DNA of 64,000 nt, from assembly GCF_036511935.1 (NCBI RefSeq), contig NZ_AP028878.1:3038001-3102000 (forward strand), read 5' to 3'. The DNA is from Marinobacter nanhaiticus D15-8W (GTDB lineage Bacteria; Pseudomonadota; Gammaproteobacteria; Pseudomonadales; Oleiphilaceae). A program made the position numbers and the translations under genes. The notes below the pieces were generated by a model. It was not told where the DNA came from, ran no database searches, and saw only the letters and a program-made list of their open reading frames with translations. Below are positions 28,158 through 37,646 of this stretch, in pieces (positions within the stretch are counted from its first letter, which is position 1; each line of letters opens with the position of its first letter).

Positions 28158-28233
28158 TGGTGGGTCGTGATGGATTCGAACCATCGACCAATTGGTTAAA
28201 AGCCAACTGCTCTACCAACTGAGCTAACGACCC
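28158..28233 (-). tRNA. tRNA-Lys (UUU), second of a tandem pair
   Basis: A 76-nt cloverleaf with encoded CCA: acceptor GGGTCGT/ACGACCC, anticodon loop CTTTTAA (anticodon TTT), T-arm GATGG-TTCGAAT-CCATC. Its sequence is the same as that of the copy at 28292-28367. Confidence 0.95.
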
Positions 28234-28291
28234 GAAACAGTGTGGCGATATGCCAGGCCAGACGATGCTCGACAAGCCTTTCGGAATCAGG

Positions 28292-28367
28292 TGGTGGGTC
28301 GTGATGGATTCGAACCATCGACCAATTGGTTAAAAGCCAACTGCTCTACCAACTGAGCTAACGACCC
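28292..28367 (-). tRNA. tRNA-Lys (UUU), first of a tandem pair
   Basis: The same sequence as the 28158-28233 gene and 58 bases upstream of it, so both are probably cut from one transcript. It lies 135 bases after cpoB. Confidence 0.95.
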
Positions 28368-28502
28368 AAACGAGGCGCATATGGTACGGATTTTTTGCGG
28401 GTTGGCAAGCCCTTTTCATAAAGGAAATCGCGCTTCTCCAACAAAAATTCTCTCCGCGCCGGCGACCTGTTTAAAGACTGATCACCTCACGGCCCGAGAT
28501 GA

Positions 28503-29261
28503 TCAAAGCTTGGTCAGATATTCGCTCGCCAGTTGTGCAGCATTGGAATCCGGGTATTTGCTGGACACGGACTGGAGAGTCTGCCGGGCCTCCTGATTAT
28601 CGCCCATCCTTGCCTCGGCGACACCAAGCTTGTAGAGGGCATCCGGGGCCTTGCGATGGTCGGCAAAGCGAGTGGCCACGATGGAGAAGGCCTGCTTGGC
28701 CTGTTGCAACTGGGGCTTGACCAGATAGACCTCGCCCAGCCAATAGTAGGCGTTGACGGTCAGATCGCCTTCGGGATACTCGGAAATAAACGAATAGAGC
28801 CGGTCGATGGCCTGATCGTAGGCTCTGTCGTTACGAATCAGGTCGAGAATGGCATTGTAGGCCGCCTGTTCCTGCTCGGTTGGCTGGCGGTACTCACGGG
28901 TATCCTGTTGTTGCTGGGCCGTGGAGCCAGACGCCTCCTGCGGAGCCTCAGACGGTGCTGCAGGCGCTTCCGCCTGCTTTCGCGACAAATCGAGCAGACG
29001 CTGGTCCAGGTCGATGTACCGCTCGCGCGATTGTCGTGAGAGCTGCTCGAGCTTGTGCCGTTGTTCTTCGACCTCACCCTGCAGCCGTCGAACCTCCTGC
29101 TGCAATCGCTCGATCATGAAATACAGCTCGGCGTTGGCCTGATTTCCGCCCGCCTGCCGGCGCGCTTCGGAATCGGCATTCTGGTAAGCCGGTACTGTCG
29201 ATTGCGCCAGGGCGCTACCGCAAAGCGATAGCGCCACAGCGGCCATGAGATATCGTCTCAT
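28503..29261 (-). CDS. cpoB: Cell division coordinator CpoB (YbgF)
   Basis: Periplasmic protein linking the Tol-Pal machine with PBP1B during septal peptidoglycan synthesis. It has 252 residues: signal peptide ending SALAQ, then a coiled coil at about 45-95 (FMIERLQQEVRRLQGEVEEQ) that trimerises and binds TolA. A Gln/Ala/Ser-rich linker follows, with a TPR domain from about 130 (YNAILDLIRNDRAYDQAID and KAPDALYKLGVAEARMGDN). It is the last gene of the tol-pal operon, 24 bases after pal. Confidence 0.95.
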   Translation of the reverse strand: MRRYLMAAVALSLCGSALAQSTVPAYQNADSEARRQAGGNQANAELYFMIERLQQEVRRLQGEVEEQRHKLEQLSRQSRERYIDLDQRLLDLSRKQAEAPAAPSEAPQEASGSTAQQQQDTREYRQPTEQEQAAYNAILDLIRNDRAYDQAIDRLYSFISEYPEGDLTVNAYYWLGEVYLVKPQLQQAKQAFSIVATRFADHRKAPDALYKLGVAEARMGDNQEARQTLQSVSSKYPDSNAAQLASEYLTKL

Positions 29262-29285
29262 GTGCCATACACCCCATTGCTGGTT

Positions 29286-29855
29286 TTATTGGTAGATCAG
29301 CTCTACACGGCGGTTCTGGGCATAGGCGCTCTCGGAGCTACCCATCGCCGCAGGCTTCTCTTCGCCATAGCTGACGGTTTCGATCTGGTCACGGGATGCG
29401 CCGTTCACGACCAGGAAGCGCTCAACGGCCATGGCGCGACGCTCGCCCAACGCCAGGTTGTATTCCTTGGTTCCGCGTTCGTCGCCGTGGCCTTCCAGAC
29501 GCACACTGGCGCTAGGGTTGTTGGCCAGGTATTGGGCGTGAGCGATCAGCACATCGCGCGCCTCCGGCTTGATTTCAGATGTATCGAAATCGAAATAGAA
29601 GGTCGTGATCTTGCGCATGGCAGCCTGTTCCTGCTGCGAAGCGCGCTCGGCCTGGGCCGCACGCTCTTCATCGGTCATGGTGCCTGAAGTCACGCCGTCG
29701 GAACCTTCGCCGCCATATACTTCACTGCCGCCTTGCTGGTCGACGGCGGACACGTCGGAACCGTACCCCTCGTCCTGGGTAGCGGTCGAACTACAGCCGG
29801 CCATGACGCCCATGGCAACCAGCAGTGCGAGAAACTTCGAATAGGTACGAATCAT
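29286..29855 (-). CDS. pal: Peptidoglycan-associated lipoprotein Pal
   Basis: Outer-membrane lipoprotein that binds peptidoglycan and TolB. It is 189 residues; the lipobox is in LLVAMGVMAGCSS (Cys near 21), followed by a Gly/Ser/Asp-rich linker and an OmpA-like domain from about 80. That domain shows FYFDFDTSEIKPEARDVL, the diaminopimelate-binding region VRLEGHGDERGTKEYNLALG and the closing RRVELIY. It lies between tolB and cpoB as usual. Confidence 0.97.
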   Translation of the reverse strand: MIRTYSKFLALLVAMGVMAGCSSTATQDEGYGSDVSAVDQQGGSEVYGGEGSDGVTSGTMTDEERAAQAERASQQEQAAMRKITTFYFDFDTSEIKPEARDVLIAHAQYLANNPSASVRLEGHGDERGTKEYNLALGERRAMAVERFLVVNGASRDQIETVSYGEEKPAAMGSSESAYAQNRRVELIYQ

Positions 29856-29904
29856 TTTGTCTTATCCTTGATTGGGTTGCTTAGAGTTTAGCGCTTTATT
29901 GACG

Positions 29905-31194
29905 TCAATTGATAAAGGGAGACCAGGCCGGCTCACGTACATCCCCGTAACGGGATGGCAGGATGTAATTGGAACCACCATCCGCAGAGATGACCGCAAG
30001 CACGCTCTTGCCTTCCTGTTGCGTTGCATAGATCAGTAGACGTCCGTTGGGAGCCACACTAGGTGACTCATCCAGTTTGCTCCGGGTCAGGACCGTTTCC
30101 TGTCCGGTTTCGATATTCAACCGCGCGATATGGAACGCCGAATCACGCTGATGAACATAGAAGACGTTGTCGCCGTCCGGACCGAAGCGCGGACGGGCGT
30201 TGTAACGGCTGCCGAAGGTCAGGCGCCGAAGATCGTCGCCATCGGCATCCATCACGTAGACTTGAGGGCCACCTGAACGATCTGACGTAAAGACAATCTG
30301 ATCGCCATCAGCAGACCAGCTAGCCTCTGTGTCGATAGCCCAATGATCGGTCAGACGGGTCAGGCGGCGGCTGTCGATATCCATCTTGTAGATTTCCGCA
30401 TTACCGTCACGGGACAGGGTCATCAGCATGGATTCGCCATCTGGCGACCAGGCTGGCGCTGAGTTAAGTCCGGGGAACTGTGCGATACGCACCCGGTCGC
30501 CACTTCTCAGGTTCTGGATATAGATTGCTGGGCGACCGGTCTCGAAAGACACGTAGGCCAGCTTTTGCCCGTCCGGCGACCATGCCGGCGACAGGATCGG
30601 CTCGTTCGACTTCAGCCGCACGCGGGTCCGTTTGCCATCGACATCACTGACGTTTAGCCGGTAAACCCGCTGATTACTCTCCATATCCAGGGTGACGTAA
30701 GCGATCTTGGTCGAGAACACACCCTTGTTCCCGGTAATGGCTTCGTAGATGCGATCACTGATGTGGTGCCCCAATCCCCGCAAGTTGTCGCTGGACGACG
30801 AAGCCGTTCCACCAAGAATCCGCTGCTCGCGGTTAACATCGAACACCTCGAAGCGGGCTTGGACCTTGCCCCCCTCGCCCGGTGAAAGCTGGCCTACGAC
30901 CAGGTATTTCTGTCCCAGCAATCGCCAGTCACGGTAGAAGACGTCATCCGAGCTCGTCGGCAGGCTCAGCATGCGGCTCGTTTCCAGAGGGTCGAACTCA
31001 CCGCTCATGGCAAGATCATCGCGCACGATCTGACCGATGTTCTCCGAGACCTGAACGCCGCCGGACTCGCCGAAAGGTACTATAGCAACGGGAATCGCAT
31101 TCTCCGCGCCCTCGGTTATCCGGATCAGTAGCTCAGCCTGGACAGGCAGGGCCATCAAGCCTGCCAGTATCAGGGTCACAATCACACGCATCAT
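29905..31194 (-). CDS. tolB: Tol-Pal translocation protein TolB
   Basis: Periplasmic partner of Pal and TolA that helps constrict the outer membrane at division. It has 429 residues: signal peptide [20 protein letters not shown], an alpha/beta N-terminal domain, and a six-bladed beta-propeller with repeated SPAWSPDG or similar blades ([60 protein letters not shown]). I choose the ATG at 31194, which starts the signal peptide cleanly; a GTG at 31203 is possible. Confidence 0.96.
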   Translation of the reverse strand: MMRVIVTLILAGLMALPVQAELLIRITEGAENAIPVAIVPFGESGGVQVSENIGQIVRDDLAMSGEFDPLETSRMLSLPTSSDDVFYRDWRLLGQKYLVVGQLSPGEGGKVQARFEVFDVNREQRILGGTASSSSDNLRGLGHHISDRIYEAITGNKGVFSTKIAYVTLDMESNQRVYRLNVSDVDGKRTRVRLKSNEPILSPAWSPDGQKLAYVSFETGRPAIYIQNLRSGDRVRIAQFPGLNSAPAWSPDGESMLMTLSRDGNAEIYKMDIDSRRLTRLTDHWAIDTEASWSADGDQIVFTSDRSGGPQVYVMDADGDDLRRLTFGSRYNARPRFGPDGDNVFYVHQRDSAFHIARLNIETGQETVLTRSKLDESPSVAPNGRLLIYATQQEGKSVLAVISADGGSNYILPSRYGDVREPAWSPFIN

Positions 31195-31233
31195 TCTGGG
31201 CACCTGTCTCTCTTCGTATTTAGCAACTCGCGC

Positions 31234-32286
31234 TTAGCGACCTAGTTGCTCTTCATCAAACTGGATCCGGAACGTCCTGAAATAGCTGTTGAAGACCTGC
31301 TGGTCCTCAGGCACAGGGAAAGTTTCCACACTGCGCACGGCACTCAGCGCCGAATCATCGAAAGCTTTGCTACCACTGCCCTCGACAATTCTGACAGTCA
31401 CTAGCTCCCCTGTAGGCAGCAAGGTAATCTCCAATGTAGTCGCCATGTCGTCCGTCGCCGACGACGGGATGTACCATGCATTGGTCAAGCGCTGACGGAT
31501 CAACGCTTCGTATTTTTCGCTCTCAGACGCCATGCGTGCCTCGCGAGCTCTCGCCGCTGCCGCGGCTTCTTTCCTGGCCTGAGCGGCGGCAGCCTGCTCC
31601 TGTTGCGCCTCAGTTGCCAGGGCCGCCAATTGTTCCTCACGGCGGCGCCGTTCTTCCTCCTGACGCTTCTGCTCAGCCAATCGGCGTTCGCGCTCTTCCT
31701 GCTCCCGCCGTTGACGTTCGGCCTCTTCCTTGCGCCTTTGTTCCTCGGCTTTACGTTTTTCTTCAGCAGCCTTGGCTTGAGCTTCCTTCCGTTGGCGCTC
31801 CTCTTCGGCCTTACGGGCCTCCTCTGCCTCTCGCCGTTCCTCTTCCGCCTTGCGCTGGGCTGCGGCCTTGGCTTCGGCTTCCGCCTTCTTGCGGGCTTCT
31901 TCAGCTTTTGCCGCTGCTTCCGCCTGCTTCTTTTTCTCTATCAGCAGCTGCTTCTGGCGCTCCTCTTCCTGGCGGCGTTTTTCCTCTTGCGCCCGCTGTT
32001 CGGCCTTCTTGCGCGCCTCCTCAGGATCCGGCTTGGGTTCAGGCTCGGGTTCTGGAGGTTGGGCTTTAGGCTGCGGTGCAGGCTGCGCCTGTGGCGCCTG
32101 AGGTTCAGGCATAATCAGCCGGGCCGATATATTCCGCGGCGGCGGCTCATGACTGGGTGTCGACCAGGTCCAGCCCACCAGCGCGAAGAACATGATCGCG
32201 GCATGCAATACCAGCGATAATGCAATCGGGCTCTTCCAGGGTGGACGTGCAACGTAGTCGTTGGGCTCGCGTTTATTCTCCAACAC
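31234..32286 (-). CDS. tolA: Tol-Pal protein TolA
   Basis: Inner-membrane protein spanning the periplasm and coupling TolQR energy to TolB-Pal. In 350 residues: one N-terminal transmembrane helix (IALSLVLHAAIMFFALVGW), a Pro/Gln/Glu-rich stretch, then a long Ala/Lys/Glu/Arg helical domain (about 85-245; KAEEERREAEEARKAEEE is typical). The C-terminal globular domain from about 250 has YEALIRQRLTNAWYIPSS and LLPTGELVTVRIVEGSGSKA. It begins GTG, six bases after tolR, so translation is probably coupled. Confidence 0.95.
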   Translation of the reverse strand: MLENKREPNDYVARPPWKSPIALSLVLHAAIMFFALVGWTWSTPSHEPPPRNISARLIMPEPQAPQAQPAPQPKAQPPEPEPEPKPDPEEARKKAEQRAQEEKRRQEEERQKQLLIEKKKQAEAAAKAEEARKKAEAEAKAAAQRKAEEERREAEEARKAEEERQRKEAQAKAAEEKRKAEEQRRKEEAERQRREQEERERRLAEQKRQEEERRRREEQLAALATEAQQEQAAAAQARKEAAAAARAREARMASESEKYEALIRQRLTNAWYIPSSATDDMATTLEITLLPTGELVTVRIVEGSGSKAFDDSALSAVRSVETFPVPEDQQVFNSYFRTFRIQFDEEQLGR

Positions 32287-32292
32287 AACCGG

Positions 32293-32733
32293 TTAACCTT
32301 GCGGCTCCTCAGTGATCAAGCCGACACTCGTTGCGCCTGCCGTCTGCAGCGTCGCCATGAGGCGCACCACCGTTCCATAGTCGACATTCTCGTCGCCACG
32401 TACCAATACATCGCGCTGACTACGGCCGGCCAGTATCTTGCTTACCTGTTGATTCAGATCGCCCAGCGCCATGGGTTCGGATTCTTCGTCGCCGACCTCC
32501 ATATAATAGGCGCCGTTGGCATCGACAGACACTATGACAGGCTCAACGTCTTTCTGTGCCTGAATAGGATCGGATGTAGTCTCTGGCAGATCGACCTTGA
32601 CCCCTTGGGTCATCATCGGCGCCGTGACCATGAAGATAACCAGCAGCACGAGCATGACGTCGATATAGGGCACGACGTTGATCTCGGCCATGGGTTTGCG
32701 GCGGGGAACCGACGTTATACCTGCGCTTTTCAT
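32293..32733 (-). CDS. tolR: Tol-Pal proton-channel subunit TolR
   Basis: ExbD/TolR-family inner-membrane protein of 146 residues. One transmembrane helix carries the proton-path Asp (INVVPYIDVMLVLLVIFMVT, near residue 28), followed by the periplasmic dimer domain (MTQGVKVDLPETTSDPIQAQ, then VLVRGDENVDYGTVVRLMATL). It works with TolQ to energise TolA. It lies between tolQ and tolA. Confidence 0.97.
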   Translation of the reverse strand: MKSAGITSVPRRKPMAEINVVPYIDVMLVLLVIFMVTAPMMTQGVKVDLPETTSDPIQAQKDVEPVIVSVDANGAYYMEVGDEESEPMALGDLNQQVSKILAGRSQRDVLVRGDENVDYGTVVRLMATLQTAGATSVGLITEEPQG

Positions 32734-32804
32734 CGCACCTCACCCCTTTCAGTCGTGAAGTCCCTGCCTGGCAGGGCCCCATGGTTGATCGTATCAGCCG
32801 GCAT

Positions 32805-33497
32805 TCAGGCTGCCCGGCCCTTTTCGGAGCTATGCACGCGACGGTGCAGGATGCTGGAGAATTCTTCAGCGAAGGTTTCGTAGTTTTTCAGCAGCGCATC
32901 CGACTTGGCCGCAAAACGGTTGTAGGCAATGACCGCCGGAATGGCCGCGAAAAGACCCATGGCCGTGGCAATCAGGGCCTCGGAAATCCCCGGCGCAACC
33001 GTCGCCAGTGTAGCCTGCTGAACCTGTGCAAGACCGCGGAATGAATTCATGATCCCCCAGACGGTACCGAACAGGCCGATGTATGGGCTCGTGGAGCCAA
33101 CCGTCGCCAGGAATGGAAGGTGCGCTTCCAGACGCTCCTGCTCCCGCGACAGGGCAACGCGCATGGCTCGCTGGGTACCGTCCATCACCGCATCAGGGTC
33201 CTGGCTTTGCTGGCGCAGGCGGGAAAATTCACGGAAGCCGGCACGGAAAACGGATTCCATACCACTGTGGGGCGTCGGCTTGTTGCTGGCATCACGGTAC
33301 AGCTGACCCAGATCCATGCCGGACCAGAACTGTTCCTCGAACGCCAACTGGGCCTTACGGGCCTTCTTGAATACCTGGAGACGCTGAAAGATCAACCCCC
33401 AGGAAATGACCGACGCCAGCACCAACAGCAGCATGACGAGTTGCACTAGCAAACTGGCGTTGGCTATAAGACTCCAAACCGACAGATGTGACTCCAC
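32805..33497 (-). CDS. tolQ: Tol-Pal proton-channel subunit TolQ
   Basis: ExbB/TolQ/MotA-family inner-membrane protein of 230 residues with three transmembrane helices: LVQLVMLLLVLASVISWGLI at about 17-36, and two near 135-200 around STSPYIGLFGTVWGIMNSF and ISEALIATAMGLFAAIPAV. These carry the conserved threonine/glycine proton pathway. It begins GTG with AGGAG upstream. First tol gene after ybgC. Confidence 0.97.
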   Translation of the reverse strand: MESHLSVWSLIANASLLVQLVMLLLVLASVISWGLIFQRLQVFKKARKAQLAFEEQFWSGMDLGQLYRDASNKPTPHSGMESVFRAGFREFSRLRQQSQDPDAVMDGTQRAMRVALSREQERLEAHLPFLATVGSTSPYIGLFGTVWGIMNSFRGLAQVQQATLATVAPGISEALIATAMGLFAAIPAVIAYNRFAAKSDALLKNYETFAEEFSSILHRRVHSSEKGRAA

Positions 33498-33542
33498 TTT
33501 TTACTCCTGGCTCTTGTCATTGCTGGCCCCGCAAGGCCGGTT

Positions 33543-33986
33543 CTATTCTGTTTTTTCCTTTGCGCTTTCAGCACCCGCGATCGCCCGCATAGCGTCCGGC
33601 AGTGCCCGGGGCCTGCCGGTATCGAGTGCGACACATGCAACTTTCACATCGGCTTCGGTCAGCAGTGCTCCATCTGACTGGCGGATAACCCGCTGGTTGA
33701 AGCCCATCCAGACCCGGCCGCATTCCACCAGGTCCGCCGTCACCCATATCTCGTCATCCAGTTTGGCTGGCTGCCGGAAATGGATCGACATTTTCTGAAC
33801 CACATAGCTGACGTTTTCTTCCAGCCCGCTACGCAGCGCCACACCCTGGCTGCGCACCCATTCGGTACGGGCCCGTTCCATAAAATGCAGGTATCGGGCG
33901 TGATAGACGATACCACCGGCATCCGTATCCTCGATATAGACGCGTATTGGCCAACGGAACGAATCTGGGGTTACCGCCATCCTCAT
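33543..33986 (-). CDS. ybgC: Tol-Pal-associated acyl-CoA thioesterase YbgC
   Basis: Hotdog-fold thioesterase of 147 residues hydrolysing short or long acyl-CoA, encoded in most tol-pal operons. The active-site region [20 protein letters not shown] (catalytic Asp near 20) and the following [12 protein letters not shown] are diagnostic. Its ATG overlaps the TGA of ruvB (ATGA), so it is translationally coupled to the ruv genes upstream and the tol genes downstream. Confidence 0.95.
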   Translation of the reverse strand: MRMAVTPDSFRWPIRVYIEDTDAGGIVYHARYLHFMERARTEWVRSQGVALRSGLEENVSYVVQKMSIHFRQPAKLDDEIWVTADLVECGRVWMGFNQRVIRQSDGALLTEADVKVACVALDTGRPRALPDAMRAIAGAESAKEKTE

Positions 33987-35002
33987 GCTCCCTCTTCCGC
34001 TTTCGGCGGTGTCACACCGAAATGGAGATAGGCCTGATTTGTTGCCATGCGACCACGCGGTGTGCGTACCATGTACCCCTGCTGGATCAGGAACGGCTCG
34101 AGTACATCCTCGATCGTGCCACGTTCTTCACTGATGGCAGCGGACAGGCTTTCGACACCCACAGGACCGCCATCAAACTTCTCGATCATGGCCAGCAGCA
34201 GGCGCCGGTCCATGTGGTCGAAGCCCTGATTGTCGACTTTCAGCATATTCAGTGCCAGATCGGCCACTTCTGAAGTAATCACGCCATCAGACTTAACTTC
34301 CGCATAGTCACGTACCCGGCGCAGCAAGCGGTTGGCGATACGCGGGGTACCACGGGAACGGCGAGCAATTTCCAGGGCGCCGTCGCCTTCAACCGACACG
34401 CCCAACAACGAAGCTGACCGTTTGACGATATGGGTCAGGTCGGCGGTGTTGTAAAATTCCAGGCGCTGTACGATGCCGAAACGGTCCCGCAGAGGCGAGG
34501 TCAGCAAACCGGCCCGGGTCGTCGCACCAACCAGCGTGAATGGCGGAAGGTCCAACTTGATGGAACGGGCCGCGGGCCCTTCGCCAATCATGATATCCAG
34601 TTGATAGTCCTCCATCGCCGGATAGAGCACTTCCTCTACCGCCGCATTCAAACGATGGATTTCGTCGATGAAGAGGACATCCCCCTCTTCCAAGTTGGTC
34701 AGCATCGCCGCCAGATCGCCGGCCTTTTCAAGCACCGGGCCGGAGGTGGTCTTAATGGCAACCCCCATCTCATTGGCAATAATATTGGCAAGAGTGGTCT
34801 TACCGAGACCGGGCGGGCCAAAGATGAGGACATGGTCGAGGGCTTCCCGGCGACCACGAGCCGCAGAGATGAAGATTTCCATCTGCTCACGAACCGTCGG
34901 CTGACCAACGTATTCGGACAGCAAGGTGGGTCGAATAGCACGATCCTGTACATCTTCAAACGCACTGCTTTGCGGTGAAATCAGGCGATCGGATTCAATC
35001 AT
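33983..35002 (-). CDS. ruvB: Holliday junction ATP-dependent DNA helicase RuvB
   Basis: AAA+ motor that drives branch migration with RuvA. In 339 residues: Walker [20 protein letters not shown] (near 65), Walker [12 protein letters not shown], sensor region [20 protein letters not shown], arginine finger region and a C-terminal winged helix ([19 protein letters not shown]). It is separated from ruvA by 273 bases, so it may have its own promoter; in many relatives the two genes are close together. Confidence 0.98.
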   Translation of the reverse strand: MIESDRLISPQSSAFEDVQDRAIRPTLLSEYVGQPTVREQMEIFISAARGRREALDHVLIFGPPGLGKTTLANIIANEMGVAIKTTSGPVLEKAGDLAAMLTNLEEGDVLFIDEIHRLNAAVEEVLYPAMEDYQLDIMIGEGPAARSIKLDLPPFTLVGATTRAGLLTSPLRDRFGIVQRLEFYNTADLTHIVKRSASLLGVSVEGDGALEIARRSRGTPRIANRLLRRVRDYAEVKSDGVITSEVADLALNMLKVDNQGFDHMDRRLLLAMIEKFDGGPVGVESLSAAISEERGTIEDVLEPFLIQQGYMVRTPRGRMATNQAYLHFGVTPPKAEEGA

Positions 35003-35275
35003 GGCATTGGTTCGCGGGCATCCGTTGTGTTTAGGAACCTTTGTGCATGTTGGTTGCGGGTTCCCTAATCTGTATTCTGCGGCGACGCTTCAACGCTGTT
35101 TGATGTTCATTTTACAAACGCCATTACGACTGTCACGTTACGCTCCGGACAGAATCCATTAACTCATCAATAAAAATGCTAATCAAACCAAGGAATCGGT
35201 GGCCAAGTCCAGCAACACGAGCCCTGGACTGCAACAGAGGAATAGAGAATCTCGCGCCAGGTGGCCAGGCACCAT
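35003..35275. other. Spacer between ruvA and ruvB
   Basis: About 270 bases without a gene. It contains a small inverted repeat (GTCCAG and CTGGAC around 35209-35233) and nothing else I can name. It is unusually long for genes expected to be co-transcribed. Confidence 0.4.
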
Positions 35276-35899
35276 TTAGCTGGCCGGGATCATGCTCTTC
35301 AGGGCAAGACGGATCATATCCTCCGAGCTCATCCCTTTTTCTGCGACACGGCTGACGGCCTTGGCTGCTTCCTGCGGCTTGTAACCCAAGGTTATCAGCG
35401 CGGCCTCCGCCTCGTCTTCCGGCTTATGTACCGGCATGGATTCCGGGCTCGTGGATAGATCCGGCGTTTGCGCATTGATTTGTGGCATGCCTTCCAACTT
35501 GCCGAGACGGTCGCCCATCTCGATCAGCAGTCTTTCTGCCGTTTTCTTGCCGACCCCAGGAATCTTGACCAGAGCGGCCGCATCGCGGTTGTCGACACAG
35601 CGGACGAACTGTTGTGAGTCGAGTCCGGAAAGAATCGCCAGCGCCATTTTAGGCCCGACACCGTTCACTTTGATCAATAGACGGAACAGATCCCGGTCAA
35701 GGCGGGCAGCAAAACCATAGAGGTTATGCGCATCCTCGCGGATGGAGAGATGGGTATAGAGGGTAACGTCCTGCCCGGTCTCCGGCAGATGAAAGAAGGT
35801 GGTATAGGGTATATCCAGCTCATAGCCGAGGCCGGCGCATTCGACCAGGACATGGCCCGGCACTTTTTCGATCAGTCTTCCCCGGATCTGTGCTATCAC
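35276..35899 (-). CDS. ruvA: Holliday junction DNA helicase subunit RuvA
   Basis: Tetrameric junction-binding protein of 207 residues. Domain I is an OB fold (MIAQIRGRLIEKVPGHVLVE). Domain II carries helix-hairpin-helix motifs (LIKVNGVGPKMALAILSGL and LVKIPGVGKKTAERLLIEM). An acidic flexible linker leads to domain III (EDEAEAALITLGYKPQEAAKAV), which contacts RuvB. Upstream lies the 266-bp repeat element that separates it from ruvC. Confidence 0.97.
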   Translation of the reverse strand: MIAQIRGRLIEKVPGHVLVECAGLGYELDIPYTTFFHLPETGQDVTLYTHLSIREDAHNLYGFAARLDRDLFRLLIKVNGVGPKMALAILSGLDSQQFVRCVDNRDAAALVKIPGVGKKTAERLLIEMGDRLGKLEGMPQINAQTPDLSTSPESMPVHKPEDEAEAALITLGYKPQEAAKAVSRVAEKGMSSEDMIRLALKSMIPAS

Positions 35900-35962
35900 G
35901 ACAACACTCCCTGCAAACCGCCCCTATTCAACGAGCCGGTACATTATTGTGGTAACCAGACC

Positions 35963-36228
35963 AGTGTCCCGTCTGGTTAATTCGTTGACCTACTGCGTGT
36001 CGCTGGCCGCTCTGGTCAAGGCGACAGGCCGCAGGTGTGGTGGTTCCACATCAAGGACTGGCAACGCAGATCCAGAGCGGCCAGCGCCACGCCCTCCGGG
36101 AGCGCCTGAACGCTTTGAGAGCGGTGTTGCGCCAGCTCGATTTGGAACCACCAAACCTTCGCTGCCGCGCCTTGCTCTCAAAGCGTTCAGACGCTCAGTA
36201 GATCAGCGAATTAACCAGACGGGACACT
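35963..36228. repeat. 266-bp folded inverted-repeat element (MITE-like) between ruvA and ruvC
   Basis: Terminal inverted repeats of 26 bases (35963-35988 and 36203-36228) differ at one position and begin AGTGTCCCGTCTGGTTAATT. Inside are two long perfect stems: 15 bp (36001-36015 with 36072-36086) and 17 bp (36106-36122 with 36174-36190). A 9-bp GGTGGTTCC/GGAACCACC pair also occurs. No coding frame is evident. Left-flank bases TAACCAGAC (35953-35961) repeat part of the terminal sequence and could pair with 35971-35979. The right terminus supplies the last two bases of the ruvC TAG stop codon. I could not define a target duplication. Confidence 0.85.
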
Positions 36229-36745
36229 AGCTCAACCGCCCCCTGCGGACGCGGCTGCCGGCGGATATACGCCCGATACTCTGGCTCATGTGAGCATGGC
36301 AGAGCGCGATCGCCAGGGCGTCGGCGGCATCGGCCTGGGGCTTACGCCCCAGGGACAGGATGCTTTGCACCATGTGCTGGACCTGGGTCTTGTCCGCCCC
36401 ACCCTTGCCGACCACCGCCTGCTTGACCTGGCGCGCCGAGTATTCGTGCACCGCAAGACCACTATTGGCAGCGGTCACGATGGCCACGCCCCGGGCCTGG
36501 CCGAGTTTTAATGCCGAGTCCGGATTGCGCGCCATAAAGACCTGTTCGATGGCAAACTCGTCGGGCCGGTACTGGTCGATCAGGGTGGCAAGACCCTGGT
36601 AGATGATCTGCAACCGTTCCGCCATGGACTTCTCGCCCATGCGGATACAGCCGCTGTCCAAATACTCTGTGTGCCTGCCCGCATTGCGAATGATGCCATA
36701 GCCGGTAATACGCGAGCCGGGGTCAACGCCAAGGATTATCGACAC
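36227..36745 (-). CDS. ruvC: Crossover junction endodeoxyribonuclease RuvC
   Basis: Resolves Holliday junctions by paired nicks. From the GTG at 36745 it is 172 residues beginning [19 protein letters not shown], the expected family start. Acidic active-site residues are Asp in GVDPG, Glu in FAIEQVF and the [14 protein letters not shown] region. A TTG at 36775 would add ten residues and nearly touch yebC. The gene ends ARG-rich (SRVRRGRLS) with a TAG partly formed by the adjacent repeat element, so the natural C-terminus may have been altered slightly. Confidence 0.94.
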   Translation of the reverse strand: MSIILGVDPGSRITGYGIIRNAGRHTEYLDSGCIRMGEKSMAERLQIIYQGLATLIDQYRPDEFAIEQVFMARNPDSALKLGQARGVAIVTAANSGLAVHEYSARQVKQAVVGKGGADKTQVQHMVQSILSLGRKPQADAADALAIALCHAHMSQSIGRISAGSRVRRGRLS

Positions 36746-36778
36746 AACCAGCCCCGGGTTCCGGCGGACCGCCAACCG

Positions 36779-37528
36779 TCAGCCATTTAACTCGTCCATG
36801 ATCTCGGCGGGTATGTCCGCATTGGAATAGACATTCTGGACATCGTCCAAGTCTTCGAGCATGTCGATGAGTTTGAGGATGGTTTCCGCCGTCTCCCGAT
36901 CAAGGGTGACATAGGTCGCCGGCACCATGGTGACTTCAGCGTTATCCGGCGTATGACCCGAAGCAACAAGTGCCTCCTTTACGTCAAGGAATTGCTCCGG
37001 CAGGGTCACGATTTCATAGGAGCCGTCGTCCTGCTCCGCCACGTCCTCGGCGCCTGCTTCAAGCGCCGCTTCCATAAGGGCGTCTTCGTCGGTCTCCGGG
37101 CCGTAGCTGATAATGCCCTGCTTGCTGAACAGGAAGGCCACCGAACCGTCGGTACCCAGGTTGCCGCCAAACTTATTGAAGGCGTGGCGCACCTCCGCCA
37201 CCGTGCGATTACGGTTGTCGGTCATGGCCTCGACAAAGATGGCCACGCCATTCGGTCCGTAGCCTTCGTATGTCAGCTCTTCGTAATTGGTATCGTCGGC
37301 GCTGCCCGCACCACGCTCGATGGCCCGCTCCATGGTGTCTTTCTTCATGTTGGCGGTGAGCGCCTTGTCGACGACGGCGCGAAGGCGGGGATTGTCGTTG
37401 GGATCAGCACCGCCCTGGCGGGCAGCGACGGTCAATTCACGAATCAGCTTGGTAAAGATCTTGCCTTTCTTGGCGTCCTGGGCAGCCTTGCGATGTTTGA
37501 TGTTGGACCACTTGCTGTGTCCTGCCAT
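36779..37528 (-). CDS. yebC: YebC/PmpR-family protein
   Basis: Conserved 249-residue protein with the standard start [27 protein letters not shown] in shorter pieces ([13 protein letters not shown]). It carries [20 protein letters not shown] and the acidic C-terminal domain. Relatives are DNA-binding regulators (PmpR) and, more recently, translation factors relieving ribosome stalling at proline runs. It sits between aspS and ruvC as in many proteobacteria. Confidence 0.96.
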   Translation of the reverse strand: MAGHSKWSNIKHRKAAQDAKKGKIFTKLIRELTVAARQGGADPNDNPRLRAVVDKALTANMKKDTMERAIERGAGSADDTNYEELTYEGYGPNGVAIFVEAMTDNRNRTVAEVRHAFNKFGGNLGTDGSVAFLFSKQGIISYGPETDEDALMEAALEAGAEDVAEQDDGSYEIVTLPEQFLDVKEALVASGHTPDNAEVTMVPATYVTLDRETAETILKLIDMLEDLDDVQNVYSNADIPAEIMDELNG

Positions 37529-37646
37529 GTGTCACTCCAACAGATCTTGTCGCTTCAAGAACTCGTATCGCTGCAAAAATCGACGCGTCACGCCATCGAA
37601 TCGACGATCCGCCCCAACGTCGTCGTCGGAGCGGAACGTCTCTGCA

